A DNA stretch of 64,000 nt, taken from contig NZ_SHKN01000001.1 in assembly GCF_004217115.1 (NCBI RefSeq), positions 2,049,781-2,113,780 of the forward strand, given 5' to 3'. Source of the stretch: Ancylomarina subtilis (GTDB lineage: Bacteria; Bacteroidota; Bacteroidia; Bacteroidales; Marinifilaceae). Below are positions 9,406-18,678 of the stretch, piece by piece. The translations under genes and the position numbers were made by a program. A model generated the notes under the pieces. It did not search any database. It was given only the letters and a program-made list of their open reading frames with translations, and was not told the DNA's origin. Position 1 is the stretch's first letter; each line of letters starts with the position of its first letter.

Positions 9406-11673
9406 TTAAAGTTCAACTGTAAGCTTCAAGCTGATATTTCGTCCCTGATTTAAATAATCAAAGCTTTTTAGTGTTGATAAATGATCGATGTATTTTTCGT
9501 TGAAAATATTGTCTGCAGTGAATACCAAATTTGTCGTATACTTCCCTAATTTTAGAGATGTCCCCATTTGTATAGCAAACAAATTATAAGCGGCAGTTTC
9601 TGTTTCAAACATAGCGGGTTGATTTTGCCTAAAAGCATGCTTCCATGACAGGTTCAGGAATGGAGAATCAAAAAAACTTGCCCCCTTTAAAATAAATCGC
9701 AGTTCATTATTCAACTTATGCTGTGGTACAAATGGTAAAGCTTTTCCATCATCATACTTCGAAATGACCATTGCGTAGTCAGAATGAAATTTCATAAAAC
9801 TAAACGGAACAACATTAAAGGCCACTTCGCCTCCATAAAGCTTTGCATCTTGTTGGTCATAGGCATACACAAAACCGGTTCCCTCTGGTGAGATCTCGTC
9901 AGTCGGTGCCAGATATATAAAATCATAAACCCGATTATAAAATACAGAAACATCGATATTATGTTTCTGCGTATGGTAGTGAAGGCCCAAATCAGACTCT
10001 ATACTTTTCTGAGGATCTAAATTGGTGTTCCCCTCTTCGAAACGACTTCCATGCATACCATGTTGCGACAATTCGGCCAAATTCGGGACCCGATAGGCGC
10101 TGGCAATATTGGTCCTCAGAAGAATATTTTCAGAGAGATGATATGTAGTCCCGATCGATGCATTCAGATTATTATACTTCCTGTTAATATGTACCATTTC
10201 TTCATGCTCATCATGCACCTCAGCTTCACTGTGAGAATGGCCTCCGGCTTCTTGCTCCGGTACATAAAGAAATCGGTTATCATATCGAAGTCCCAACTGC
10301 CATTCCCAAAAATTAACCTCTTTTTTATAAAGCGCAAAAACAGAAAAATCATCAATATTAGCGTTCGGGATAATACGATTGGGCGCCTTGTTGTTTCTAT
10401 TCGTTTGATGCATCCCCTGAATCCCTACTAAAAACTCCGTGCCTTCCGATGTTGGGAAATAAAGCTTACTGTCGTATGTTAAGGTGTTTAAATCCATATC
10501 TACCAATCGAAAAGTGGTTGATTCGGGATTCCCGTTCAGTCTTCGTTGATTGAATTGATAAGCTGCATTTAATTCAAGCTTAAAGTCTCCTATAAAAAGT
10601 CGATTTCGCGATGCAATTAAATGCTGGGATAAATCCTGATACCAAAATCGATTCTTAAGCAAGCCCTTTCTTACCAAAGGAATTGATTCTTCATTAGTCA
10701 TTCCTAATTTTGGACGCAGATAGTCGTAATAAATTTTAAAACTACCGTAATTCTTAATCAAGCCCAGTCCTACTTGCAAGCCCTTTGAATTAAAACGGGT
10801 ATTGGGAATATAATCACCATTACCATCCTTATAATCATGATGAGATTGCTGATTCGCTCTTAACATCCAAAACCAATTTTCCCGACTGCCTTTAACACCG
10901 ATATTTCTGTTAAACCCCTCGGTCACACTATAAAATTCAGTGCTGACATCTGCCTTAATTGCATTGGCCGGAGCCGGTTTTTCACGCACAATATTTATCA
11001 CTCCCCCCATGGCATCTGATCCGTACAATAAGGAGGCAGGTCCTTTAATCACTTCAATATGGTCAACCCCCTGATCGTTTACCAGAAACGGATGATCTAC
11101 AGAGAATTGAAAATTTTCCAGTCGGACACCATTATTAAGAAAGATCAGATTGTTAAGCGACAAACCTCTAATGACCGGCGAACTCACCCCGGGACTTCTC
11201 GAAATAAGATCCACACCGGGGATATGTGCTAGTTTTTCCCCCATAGATGGCGTAAGCAATCGATCGAATTCCTGTTTGGACATGACAGATATCTTTATTG
11301 GATTCTCGTGCTGCGAAGATGGAAATCCCCCGGACACAACAACATCCTGGGTTGTGACGGATGTGAAAACAAGATTAACATTCAAGTTTAAATCCGAATC
11401 TTTTAGTTGGAGTTTTTTAATAACCGTTTCATAGCCCATATATGAAAATTGAACTGTAAAACTTCCATTGGGTAAAGCATCTAGTTGATAGGAACCATCC
11501 GTCTGACTCAAAGTCCCTTTTTGGAGTTCAGGTATAAAAATACTGACACCTGCCAAACCTTTTAAATCATTTTGGTCAGATACAGTACCATACAGCTTAT
11601 TTATTTTGAGGTCTGACGAAGCCAACGCCATTTGTGGCAATAGAAATAATACTGCCCATATATAACGAATCAT
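9406..11673 (-). CDS. TonB-dependent outer membrane receptor with His-rich loop
   Basis: Outer membrane active transporter of 755 residues. It has a signal peptide (1-19), a carboxypeptidase-regulatory-like beta-sandwich (about 26-105), a plug domain (about 118-230, with IRGLSLNN and the VIKGPASLLYGSDAMGGVIN block) and a 22-strand-type barrel ending in LTVEL. Residues 479-495 contain six His plus several acidic residues (GGHSHSEAEVHDEHEEMVH) in what should be an extracellular loop. Such loops occur in zinc or other transition-metal receptors such as ZnuD. A small His/Cys secreted protein is encoded upstream. A metal substrate is inference; no SusD partner is present. Confidence 0.92.
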   Translation of the reverse strand: MIRYIWAVLFLLPQMALASSDLKINKLYGTVSDQNDLKGLAGVSIFIPELQKGTLSQTDGSYQLDALPNGSFTVQFSYMGYETVIKKLQLKDSDLNLNVNLVFTSVTTQDVVVSGGFPSSQHENPIKISVMSKQEFDRLLTPSMGEKLAHIPGVDLISRSPGVSSPVIRGLSLNNLIFLNNGVRLENFQFSVDHPFLVNDQGVDHIEVIKGPASLLYGSDAMGGVINIVREKPAPANAIKADVSTEFYSVTEGFNRNIGVKGSRENWFWMLRANQQSHHDYKDGNGDYIPNTRFNSKGLQVGLGLIKNYGSFKIYYDYLRPKLGMTNEESIPLVRKGLLKNRFWYQDLSQHLIASRNRLFIGDFKLELNAAYQFNQRRLNGNPESTTFRLVDMDLNTLTYDSKLYFPTSEGTEFLVGIQGMHQTNRNNKAPNRIIPNANIDDFSVFALYKKEVNFWEWQLGLRYDNRFLYVPEQEAGGHSHSEAEVHDEHEEMVHINRKYNNLNASIGTTYHLSENILLRTNIASAYRVPNLAELSQHGMHGSRFEEGNTNLDPQKSIESDLGLHYHTQKHNIDVSVFYNRVYDFIYLAPTDEISPEGTGFVYAYDQQDAKLYGGEVAFNVVPFSFMKFHSDYAMVISKYDDGKALPFVPQHKLNNELRFILKGASFFDSPFLNLSWKHAFRQNQPAMFETETAAYNLFAIQMGTSLKLGKYTTNLVFTADNIFNEKYIDHLSTLKSFDYLNQGRNISLKLTVEL

Positions 11674-11903
11674 ATTTGCAAATTCTTTTTTTTATAAAAC
11701 ATAGGGAAACAATCGCATATGGTGTTTACTAACTAAAACCACACACGTACATTCCGACCAGTAGAATAGTCAGAAAATAGAGATCATAAGCATCACATGC
11801 CAACACATTAGCGAATAGCATTAATGAATAACAAAGACAAGGGTAAAAAGACACATCACTAAACAGTTTTTTAAAAGTGATATGAACTCGTCGATATGAT
11901 CTC

Positions 11904-12236
11904 TTAAACAAAAAGATTTACTGCATATGGAGGTGCTCTATGGCTATAACCAAATTCGTAATCGAAGGAATTTGCTTGATAATAAGTAAACAGGTAAGAT
12001 TTTAATTCAATGGCTACAACCGGAGTGATACAGATTATATCGGAAGCCACAAAAAAGAAATAATCAAATTCTAAGATGCCACAAACATCCTTAATGTCAG
12101 AATCTGTATGCTGACATGAATAGCCATGATGTTCGTGATTAGGAAACATCAAATGCTCCGCCTTTATTACTATAGGCAGAGTAAAAGCAAAAGCAAGAAG
12201 CCAAGCCAGAAAACGATGTTTGCTATTTTGATTCAT
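11904..12236 (-). CDS. Small secreted His/Cys protein upstream of the TonB receptor
   Basis: A 110-residue protein of no named family that I recognise. The N-terminus is a signal peptide or membrane anchor (about 8-26). After it comes a cluster of possible metal ligands (HLMFPNHEHHGYSCQHTDSD, then a second Cys in DVCGILEFD), and the rest is aromatic and hydrophobic. Similar short proteins with an H.H..C...C.IC.F pattern occur next to metal-type TonB receptors in Bacteroidota (my recollection, not checked). It starts 3 bases after a predicted transcription start, has its own promoter, and lies 230 bp upstream of the receptor gene on the same strand. A role in metal handling is inference. Confidence 0.7.
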   Translation of the reverse strand: MNQNSKHRFLAWLLAFAFTLPIVIKAEHLMFPNHEHHGYSCQHTDSDIKDVCGILEFDYFFFVASDIICITPVVAIELKSYLFTYYQANSFDYEFGYSHRAPPYAVNLFV

Positions 12237-12243
12237 TCTATCA

Positions 12244-12274
12244 CAAATCTAATCAATAAAAATTAGCAAACAAA
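12244..12274 (-). promoter_or_regulatory. Complete Bacteroidota promoter for the small His/Cys gene
   Basis: On the minus strand TTTG (12274-12271), a 19-base spacer and TAGATTTG (12251-12244) match the -33 TTTG / -7 TAnnTTTG consensus. The start codon at 12236 lies about 8 bases past the box, so the mRNA is probably leaderless. The -33 box is the T tract of the preceding terminator. Confidence 0.7.
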
Positions 12275-12301
12275 AAAGCTATTGATCAAGTCAATAGCTT
12301 T
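12272..12301 (-). terminator. Intrinsic terminator after the SRPBCC gene
   Basis: Perfect 11-bp stem (12275-12285 / 12291-12301) with a 5-base loop, followed on the minus strand by a T tract. It separates the pyrE/SRPBCC unit from the small His/Cys gene. Confidence 0.9.
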
Positions 12302-12328
12302 ACATATGTATCTGATATGGGATTAATC

Positions 12329-12826
12329 TTAGTTAAGATTCTGAAGATTTTGATATGGAATCTGAGTCATGCCTTCAGCCAGTTGTTCAATGCCTTTCTC
12401 CAATTTCTTCTTCAACATCATCTTCATCATAGCATTCAACTCAGCATGTACGGTTAGTCTGAGCTTTGTTTCATAAGGCCCTTTTTCAATCAACTGAATC
12501 CAAAAGTAAAACTCAAAAGGACTGCGGCCATATCCGGTCAGTTTAAGGGTTTTGTTCTCCTCCTTCTCAACAAACTGCAAGCCGGCTTCACCAAAACCTT
12601 TTATTACAAAAGAACAGTTGTCTTCTGTAGCTTCCCAATGTTCAATTTTATCCTTAAAATTCATCTTTTTATCCGTTTGCTCTTCAATCTTGGCTTGAAC
12701 CTCTGGATTCTCAGCAGCCAATTCAAAAACTTTCGCAATTTTTCTAAAATCAGATAAAAATGAATAGATACTATTCACATGATTTGGAATAATTTTGATA
12801 TCACTTACAATCTTCGTTGTTGACAT
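12329..12826 (-). CDS. SRPBCC (START-like) family protein
   Basis: A 165-residue cytoplasmic protein without signal peptide or membrane helix. The order N-terminal beta strand, two helices (SIYSFLSDFRKIAKVFELA), antiparallel sheet and long C-terminal helix (LKKKLEKGIEQLAEGMTQIP) fits the SRPBCC/Bet v1-like lipid or ligand-binding fold. No catalytic residues are known for this subgroup. It lies 90 bp downstream of pyrE on the same strand; a weak hairpin separates them, so partial co-transcription is likely. The precise role is unknown. Confidence 0.75.
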   Translation of the reverse strand: MSTTKIVSDIKIIPNHVNSIYSFLSDFRKIAKVFELAAENPEVQAKIEEQTDKKMNFKDKIEHWEATEDNCSFVIKGFGEAGLQFVEKEENKTLKLTGYGRSPFEFYFWIQLIEKGPYETKLRLTVHAELNAMMKMMLKKKLEKGIEQLAEGMTQIPYQNLQNLN

Positions 12827-12847
12827 ATACTTTCTCTTTTAGAATAC

Positions 12848-12882
12848 AAAAGAGGGTGCCCAATGATAAGACACTCTCTTTT
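12848..12882 (-). terminator. Weak hairpin after pyrE
   Basis: An 11-bp stem (12848-12858 / 12872-12882, one G-U pair) with a 13-base loop and only a short T run. It may act as a partial terminator or an mRNA-stabilising hairpin between pyrE and the SRPBCC gene. Confidence 0.5.
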
Positions 12883-12916
12883 GCTTTATTTTTTATTCGC
12901 TATTTGAGCTTATTTT

Positions 12917-13549
12917 TTACTTTCTCCAATTGGCTGGATCCTTTCGCCATTCTTTCAACTGATCAACATCTTCCGCTTTTACATAGCCAATTTCCTGTGC
13001 ACAATCAATCATTGTGTTGTAATCACTCAAGGTATCAACAACACAATTTGCATTTGTAAAGTTGTCTTCAGCAGTTTGGAATCCGTAAGTGAAAATGGCA
13101 AGCATACCCATCACGTTACATTCTGCCTCACGAAGTGCTTGAACAGCTTTCAAACTTGATCCACCTGTAGAAATCAAATCTTCAATCACAACAACTTTCT
13201 GTCCGGCTTTCAAATCTCCTTCAATCATATTGGTCATCCCGTGAGCTTTTGCGGCAGAACGAATATAAACCATTGGCAAATTCAATTCATCAGCAACCAA
13301 AGCACCAAGTGCAATAGCTCCTGTTGCAACACCTGCAATCACTTCAACATCCGGATATTTTGCTAAAACTGCCTTTGCGAAAGCCTTTTTAATATCATTT
13401 CTTACTTGAGGATACGATAAAGTTTTACGGTTATCGCAGTAAATTGGCGACTTCCATCCCGAAGCCCATGTGAATGGGTTTGTAGGTTCTAGCTTAATTG
13501 CTTTTATTTGCAAAAGGTATTCAGCGATTTGTTTTGCAGTACTTTGCAT
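12917..13549 (-). CDS. pyrE: Orotate phosphoribosyltransferase
   Basis: Pyrimidine synthesis enzyme that converts orotate and PRPP to OMP. The PRPP-binding signature VVVIEDLISTGGSS is present, and the N-terminal FTWASGWKSPIYCDNR matches the family's F.laSG..SPiY.d.r. The catalytic loop lysine region (RSAAKAHGMTN) is visible. At 210 residues the length is normal. It faces the NUDIX gene across a 128-bp divergent intergenic region. Confidence 0.96.
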   Translation of the reverse strand: MQSTAKQIAEYLLQIKAIKLEPTNPFTWASGWKSPIYCDNRKTLSYPQVRNDIKKAFAKAVLAKYPDVEVIAGVATGAIALGALVADELNLPMVYIRSAAKAHGMTNMIEGDLKAGQKVVVIEDLISTGGSSLKAVQALREAECNVMGMLAIFTYGFQTAEDNFTNANCVVDTLSDYNTMIDCAQEIGYVKAEDVDQLKEWRKDPANWRK

Positions 13550-13677
13550 AGGACTATTGGATTAAATGGTTCGATAAATATGAGTTGATTAAACAAAACT
13601 GAGTGAAATACTCAAGCTTATACCACAGTGATACAAACTTTTACAACACCAGTCTCATAATCTGAAATCATCCGCAA

Positions 13678-14280
13678 ATGTATAAAGTATTTTTTAAAGA
13701 TCGTGCAATTTTCTTAGGCGATAAGACTGAAAGCTTGAATTTTCATGGCATGGTTTATCTATGGACAGAAGGAAATAGTTTAGAAGCCATCGTCACTGAT
13801 TTCGATCAAGATGAAAATAAGACCGCTTTATTTTTTGCAGCTGAGGATGTGGAAGCTCTTTTTTCAGAATTCAAAAATCAATTCAAGTACATTGAAGCCG
13901 CAGGCGGACTGGTTTTCAATCAGGAAAATGAAATTCTGGCTATTCACCGTCTGGGCAGATGGGATTTGCCTAAAGGAAAAGTTGAAGAGGATGAAACAAT
14001 AAGTGAAGCTGCCATTCGCGAAGTTGAAGAAGAGTGTGGCATCAGCCATTTACAACTGAAGGAAGAACTTGAATCGACTTATCATACGTATTGGATGAAT
14101 AATTCGTGGGTGCTAAAACGCAGCTATTGGTTTAAAATGAGCTATAGCGGCAATGAAAAATTAGTCCCACAGACCGAAGAAGATATCGAAAAAGTAATTT
14201 GGATACCGACAAATCAACTTGACGAATTCAAATCCAACACCTATGCTTCAATTCTCGAAGTCTTAAAAAATCTGGCCTAA
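13678..14280 (+). CDS. NUDIX hydrolase
   Basis: A 200-residue protein with a complete Nudix box, GKVEEDETISEAAIREVEEECGI (GX5EX7REUXEEXGU), at about residues 100-122. The WDLPKGK lead-in is typical. The N-terminal ~75 residues form an extra domain of unknown role. Nudix enzymes cleave nucleoside diphosphates linked to another moiety, but the substrate (mutagenic nucleotide, dinucleotide or sugar nucleotide) cannot be read here. It is divergent from pyrE. Confidence 0.9.
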   Translation: MYKVFFKDRAIFLGDKTESLNFHGMVYLWTEGNSLEAIVTDFDQDENKTALFFAAEDVEALFSEFKNQFKYIEAAGGLVFNQENEILAIHRLGRWDLPKGKVEEDETISEAAIREVEEECGISHLQLKEELESTYHTYWMNNSWVLKRSYWFKMSYSGNEKLVPQTEEDIEKVIWIPTNQLDEFKSNTYASILEVLKNLA

Positions 14281-14303
14281 ATTCAAGTACAAAATCCAAT
14301 GGT

Positions 14304-15716
14304 TCACTTTTGGGAATAGTTTTCCCGGAGGATTTGTCTCTGAATCTTCACAAATGTTTTTTCAATCCCATCATGAGGTCCTCTTGCAGGATACTGATAG
14401 ACTTTCCCTTCGGGGTCGATAATAATATAAGTTGGAAACACTTTAATCTTATAATCTCTCAAAACTGTATTATCCTTATCAATCTGCACAACAGGCCAAG
14501 TTGCCTCCTGGCTTTTCAAACGGTTCTGAAAACGAATAGAATCAACATCACTGGCCAAACTTAAAAATTCGATATCCTTACCAAAAGCTTTTTTCAATTT
14601 CTTCAACAATTCAAAATCACGCTCCCAAACTGAATTTGTCGTATTACAAAAATTCAGATACACATATTTCCCCTTATAGTTTTCCAGACTAATGTTACCC
14701 ACTTTGAACTGAGGGGCCTTTGTGTTTTTAAGTAAATGCGATAGTTCAATCAGATAATTTCGAGTCAACTTACTCAGGTTTTCATCTTGAGAATTCAGCT
14801 TGATTTTTTGAATAATATCAATCGCCTTTCTTCGGGTTAACAGCCCATTTTCAGTTCCATCGAACACTGACTTGGCTAATAGAATGTCTCTAAAATTTTT
14901 ATCCTGATAAACCGTATAGGTTTTCATAACATCATTCAAAGCCTGATAGGGAGCAGACGATTCAAGCGCCTTGTTAAACTTGGATTTTTCTCTTCGATGA
15001 AAAGCTGAAGCCAAAGGATTGTCATAAATTTTCTTGAACAAAGTTGTGTAAGCCAAATTGTTCAAGGCTATTTCCCGATTTGCAAAATATTGATTCTCCA
15101 TGCGAATATAAGCCTCCGGCGAAGCCAGATAATCCAAATAAGCCAAACGATATTCCAAATAAACCCGAAAATACGGGTGTTTCACATCAGCAAAATTTGT
15201 TTTCATTTGCTTCGCAAAATCTATCCCAAGAGATGATGAGCCTTGATTGTAAATGCCATCAAAATTTTGATTGATGAAATTATCAATTTGATTATCGAAC
15301 AGACGAATCAAACTATTCAGTCCGTTTTTATCTGCATTTCTAAAACCTAGAAACACATCCTGAGGTTCAAAAAAAGGATCCAACTTTTGTGCAGGAGATA
15401 AATCTCTTCGTGGTGGTAAACTGACCTGATATTCCTTACCTGCTTCAACAAAAAAATAGCCTCGAAATACACCAAGAGGTAAAAATATCATTTGCGTTTC
15501 AGCTATTTCAAATTCAACCGAAAACTGACCTTGCTTATCAAGTTTCATGACAGCTAATTGCTTCTCAGTTTTCGAGAAAGCATCGTCATAACACAATACT
15601 TTGATTTGCATATTGGCATAGGCCGCATGTTGCCCAAACAACTTTACTTTTTTAGCAAATGTACTTTGAACTCCAAGAGTCAATATCAGTAAGAAAAATA
15701 GTGATCGCATATTCAA
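14304..15716 (-). CDS. Exported thioredoxin-fold protein lacking the CxxC site
   Basis: A 470-residue exported protein with a signal peptide (1-21), a beta-rich N-terminal domain, a helical middle region and a C-terminal TlpA/AhpC-like domain (about 325-460). Where TlpA proteins have WCxxC, this one reads FCNTTNSVWE (356-365), so both redox cysteines are gone. The cis-Pro loop (VFPTYIIIDPEG, P428) is kept. It is therefore unlikely to be a thiol oxidoreductase and may act as a binding or scaffold protein. The gene stands alone, convergent with the NUDIX gene and downstream of the coaD terminator. Confidence 0.75.
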   Translation of the reverse strand: MNMRSLFFLLILTLGVQSTFAKKVKLFGQHAAYANMQIKVLCYDDAFSKTEKQLAVMKLDKQGQFSVEFEIAETQMIFLPLGVFRGYFFVEAGKEYQVSLPPRRDLSPAQKLDPFFEPQDVFLGFRNADKNGLNSLIRLFDNQIDNFINQNFDGIYNQGSSSLGIDFAKQMKTNFADVKHPYFRVYLEYRLAYLDYLASPEAYIRMENQYFANREIALNNLAYTTLFKKIYDNPLASAFHRREKSKFNKALESSAPYQALNDVMKTYTVYQDKNFRDILLAKSVFDGTENGLLTRRKAIDIIQKIKLNSQDENLSKLTRNYLIELSHLLKNTKAPQFKVGNISLENYKGKYVYLNFCNTTNSVWERDFELLKKLKKAFGKDIEFLSLASDVDSIRFQNRLKSQEATWPVVQIDKDNTVLRDYKIKVFPTYIIIDPEGKVYQYPARGPHDGIEKTFVKIQRQILRENYSQK

Positions 15717-15738
15717 ATTTTTATAAGTGAATATCAGG

Positions 15739-15787
15739 AAAAACAGGTATTCGTATCCTTCATTAACATCGAATACGAATAATCTGT
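15739..15787 (-). terminator. Intrinsic terminator after coaD
   Basis: Minus-strand stem of 9 bp extended by four more pairs across a small bulge (15743-15756 with 15773-15787), followed by five T residues on the minus strand. Confidence 0.75.
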
Positions 15788-15800
15788 TAAATCTTATTGG

Positions 15801-16274
15801 TTACAATTTGTAAGCATCGGGATCCTGCACCACCGGCACGAATTGTGAAGCATCTCCCCCATGACGAATAATATCACGCACAATGGTTGATGTAATCATG
15901 GTATGTTCTGGTGTTGTCAATAAAAAAATCGATTCCAAATCGTACTCCATTTTTTTATTGATTTGTGCGATGGCGCGCTCATATTCGAAATCGGCAGCTG
16001 TTCGCAAGCCTCGTAAAATAAATTGTGCCCCTTTTGACTTGCAATATTCCACCGTTAAGCCACCATAAATCTCAACTTCGATTCTTGGGTCGTTATTAAA
16101 GCTCTCCTTTATCCACTGAATCCGTTTCTCAACTGGGAAAAACTGTTTTTTCTCAGCATTATAACCTATGGCAATTACGATTTTATCGAATAAGGGTAAT
16201 GCTCGTGTGACAATTGATTTGTGTCCTACCGTAAATGGATCAAACGATCCTGGGAATATGGCTATACGCTCCAT
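15801..16274 (-). CDS. coaD: Phosphopantetheine adenylyltransferase
   Basis: Penultimate step of coenzyme A synthesis: transfers AMP from ATP to 4'-phosphopantetheine. The nucleotidyltransferase signature is FPGSFDPFTVGHKSI (residues 7-21; the TxGH form of HxGH). RGLRTAADFEYE and the C-terminal ISTIVRDIIRHGG are the ribose/phosphate-binding segments (usual form iSSs.vreia). At 157 residues the length is normal. The gene has its own terminator and appears monocistronic. Confidence 0.96.
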   Translation of the reverse strand: MERIAIFPGSFDPFTVGHKSIVTRALPLFDKIVIAIGYNAEKKQFFPVEKRIQWIKESFNNDPRIEVEIYGGLTVEYCKSKGAQFILRGLRTAADFEYERAIAQINKKMEYDLESIFLLTTPEHTMITSTIVRDIIRHGGDASQFVPVVQDPDAYKL

Positions 16275-16401
16275 TTTTTTCTTAATAAATTTTCCGAGAT
16301 CATCCTTACAGTGCCGAATTCTCTCATATTTTGATAAACTAATAATACAAACTTAGATATAATTAATCAAAGTCGTAGGATTGAATGATTAACAATCCCC
16401 A

Positions 16402-18624
16402 TTACTTGATTTTAATTTTTTTGTAGGAACTCACAAAAAGGATATTCCCCATATCATCGAATCCGGTAAAGAGATCCAACTTATCGCGATCAATATCTTC
16501 TCTATTGAAACCTAGAATCGTTAAATCAGCATCCATCGATTTGTTCATAATTTCCTTCTTCTTATCCGTGTGATCAATTCCAATCAGCTCAATATTACTC
16601 GACGAAATTGGCAACTGTCCTGAACGAATTAAACTCAACAACTTGCCTTGTTCCTTTTCCAGATCTTTTTCAGGATACATCGCAAAAATCTTAATCATGC
16701 TTTTCTTCCAATCCGGATGCCCTTGAATAATATAGGCCAACAGAATCATCAAATTCGCATTCTCATAATCTTCCGATCCAATCCAGATATGAATCTCTTT
16801 GTGATAGCCAAACCCTTTATAAGAAGTATTCAAAATGCAAACATCAAATTGAGTTGACTCAATCAAATCGTAATTGTCAATCACATAATTCAGTTGCTTG
16901 GGTTTTGTGCGTGAGTACTCAAACAGAATCGAGTTATACCCATGTCCGGATATACCTGAAAGCTGCATCACCTGGGCAATAGCCGAAGTCATCGAAGGAC
17001 TGATAATGGTATCCAAGAAAACACGATTTCGACTTCCTGATGCCAGATGAATCAATCGTTTCATCACTTTTTTCGATTCGTCATTGGTTTTCTCATTCAA
17101 AAAACCATCTAAGTAGTGAATATAGGTTCCAAAGCCGTACTTATAGGAAATCCATCGCAATAAATCGAAAGCTGAACGGCGCTTGAACGTATCCTGAGAA
17201 ATACAAATTGCAAAAGGTCTCCAACTCACTTCACGATCGACTTTTTCCGCTCGTTGAGCAAAAATCTGTAGGTATCGACTCAACTGAAAAACAACCCCTC
17301 GGAAAAGTTTGGCCAGGCCTCGATGTTCCTTATTACTCACATTGATGCCATAATAAATAACCCCCATTATTAATAATGAAACAACGGCATAAACCATATT
17401 CATTTTAAACATGATCCAGAACGAAAGAATGGCTCCCATCAAAGAAAGGTACCAACGCGAACGAAAGGTTGGTCGATATGAAGGGTCAGCGGCAAAATGC
17501 TCAAGAAATGAAATCATACAAATGGCACCGTAGGTCACCATAAAAAACATTGAAATGATCTGAGCAACAAAATCAACATCACCAACCAATATAAATACAA
17601 AAGCAATAACAATTGAAATAACCGAAGCATTTAACGGCTCTTTCGTCTTTCTATTCTCGGTTTTCAACCATTTATTTAAACCTTTCTGGGGGAAGATATC
17701 ATCCATCCCAATAGCCTGTAAAGTACGTGGAGCCACCATAATAGAACCTAAAGCCGATGAGAGAGAAGCTGCTGCCAAACCAATAGGAATAATTGGCCCC
17801 CATATCGCAATATTACTCATGATAAGTTGATTGCTATCCAGGTCTTCGGGACTAGCTGAAACCGTAAATTTATAAGCTGCCAATAAGTAAATTATCAAGC
17901 CCCCTATAGTTGCCCATATGGTTCCTCTGGGAATTGATTTCTTTGGATTTTTCAGATCGCCAGACAAGCCCAAACCTGCTGCAAGACCTGTAAATGCTGG
18001 AAATATAATGGTAAACACATAGAAAAAACTTTTCGGGTTCTCAATGGTTGCATCCAAAACAATATCCTGAGGTGCATCTGCCGGCGAACCAATAAAAAAC
18101 ATAAAAAGAGATGTTGCCAGCGTTGCCACAACAATATACAAAACCTTCATTCCCATATTTGAGCCTCTCCATAAAAATAGACCCGAAAGCAAAACCATTG
18201 CCGGAACAGAAATGGCTCTTTTATCATAAATTAACCAGCCAAAATTGTGAGCGATCCACTGAATGACTGGGTCAAAAGCTTCGGCAAAAGCAATGATATA
18301 AAATGCAACCGATATAGCTTGTGACAGATAGAGTGTAATTCCAATTGCTGCCCCAATATTCATTCCAAAAGATCGGGATATGATGTAATAGGCTCCTCCC
18401 CCCAACACCTTCTGATTGGTTGCAATTTCAGCAACGGCCATTGCGGTAGGAATGGTAATCATATGTCCTAAAATAATGATTCCGATAACACCAATAAAAC
18501 CGACATTCCCAACAGCCCAGCCAAAGCGTAAGAAAAGAATAGCACCCAAAATGGTCGATATTGCCGTCATGAAAACGGGTAATGTCCCAAAATTAGCAGT
18601 GGGTTTTGCAAAATTATTAGCCAT
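16402..18624 (-). CDS. SLC12-like APC-superfamily transporter, paralogue 1
   Basis: A 740-residue membrane protein with about 12 helices in residues 10-440 and a ~300-residue cytoplasmic C-terminal domain. TAISTILGAILFLRFG near the start and SSALGSIMVAPRTLQA are typical of cation-chloride cotransporter-like (SLC12) members of the APC superfamily. The tail has the SLC12-type soluble domain. Over 102 aligned residues near the N-terminus it matches the product at 57354-59576 at 78 positions. It follows hydF by 54 bp and may be the last gene of that operon. Substrate ions or amino acids are not evident. Confidence 0.85.
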   Translation of the reverse strand: MANNFAKPTANFGTLPVFMTAISTILGAILFLRFGWAVGNVGFIGVIGIIILGHMITIPTAMAVAEIATNQKVLGGGAYYIISRSFGMNIGAAIGITLYLSQAISVAFYIIAFAEAFDPVIQWIAHNFGWLIYDKRAISVPAMVLLSGLFLWRGSNMGMKVLYIVVATLATSLFMFFIGSPADAPQDIVLDATIENPKSFFYVFTIIFPAFTGLAAGLGLSGDLKNPKKSIPRGTIWATIGGLIIYLLAAYKFTVSASPEDLDSNQLIMSNIAIWGPIIPIGLAAASLSSALGSIMVAPRTLQAIGMDDIFPQKGLNKWLKTENRKTKEPLNASVISIVIAFVFILVGDVDFVAQIISMFFMVTYGAICMISFLEHFAADPSYRPTFRSRWYLSLMGAILSFWIMFKMNMVYAVVSLLIMGVIYYGINVSNKEHRGLAKLFRGVVFQLSRYLQIFAQRAEKVDREVSWRPFAICISQDTFKRRSAFDLLRWISYKYGFGTYIHYLDGFLNEKTNDESKKVMKRLIHLASGSRNRVFLDTIISPSMTSAIAQVMQLSGISGHGYNSILFEYSRTKPKQLNYVIDNYDLIESTQFDVCILNTSYKGFGYHKEIHIWIGSEDYENANLMILLAYIIQGHPDWKKSMIKIFAMYPEKDLEKEQGKLLSLIRSGQLPISSSNIELIGIDHTDKKKEIMNKSMDADLTILGFNREDIDRDKLDLFTGFDDMGNILFVSSYKKIKIK

Positions 18625-18678
18625 GTATTTTAATGAGTTTCAATTTAAGAATAGTGTACAAAAAAAATCAAAGTGAAA

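Noticed and set aside
11729-11911. 60-codon minus-strand ORF between the TonB receptor and the small His/Cys gene
   Set aside because: Begins with TTG inside the end of the upstream gene and lacks family marks or a conserved start; treated as chance.
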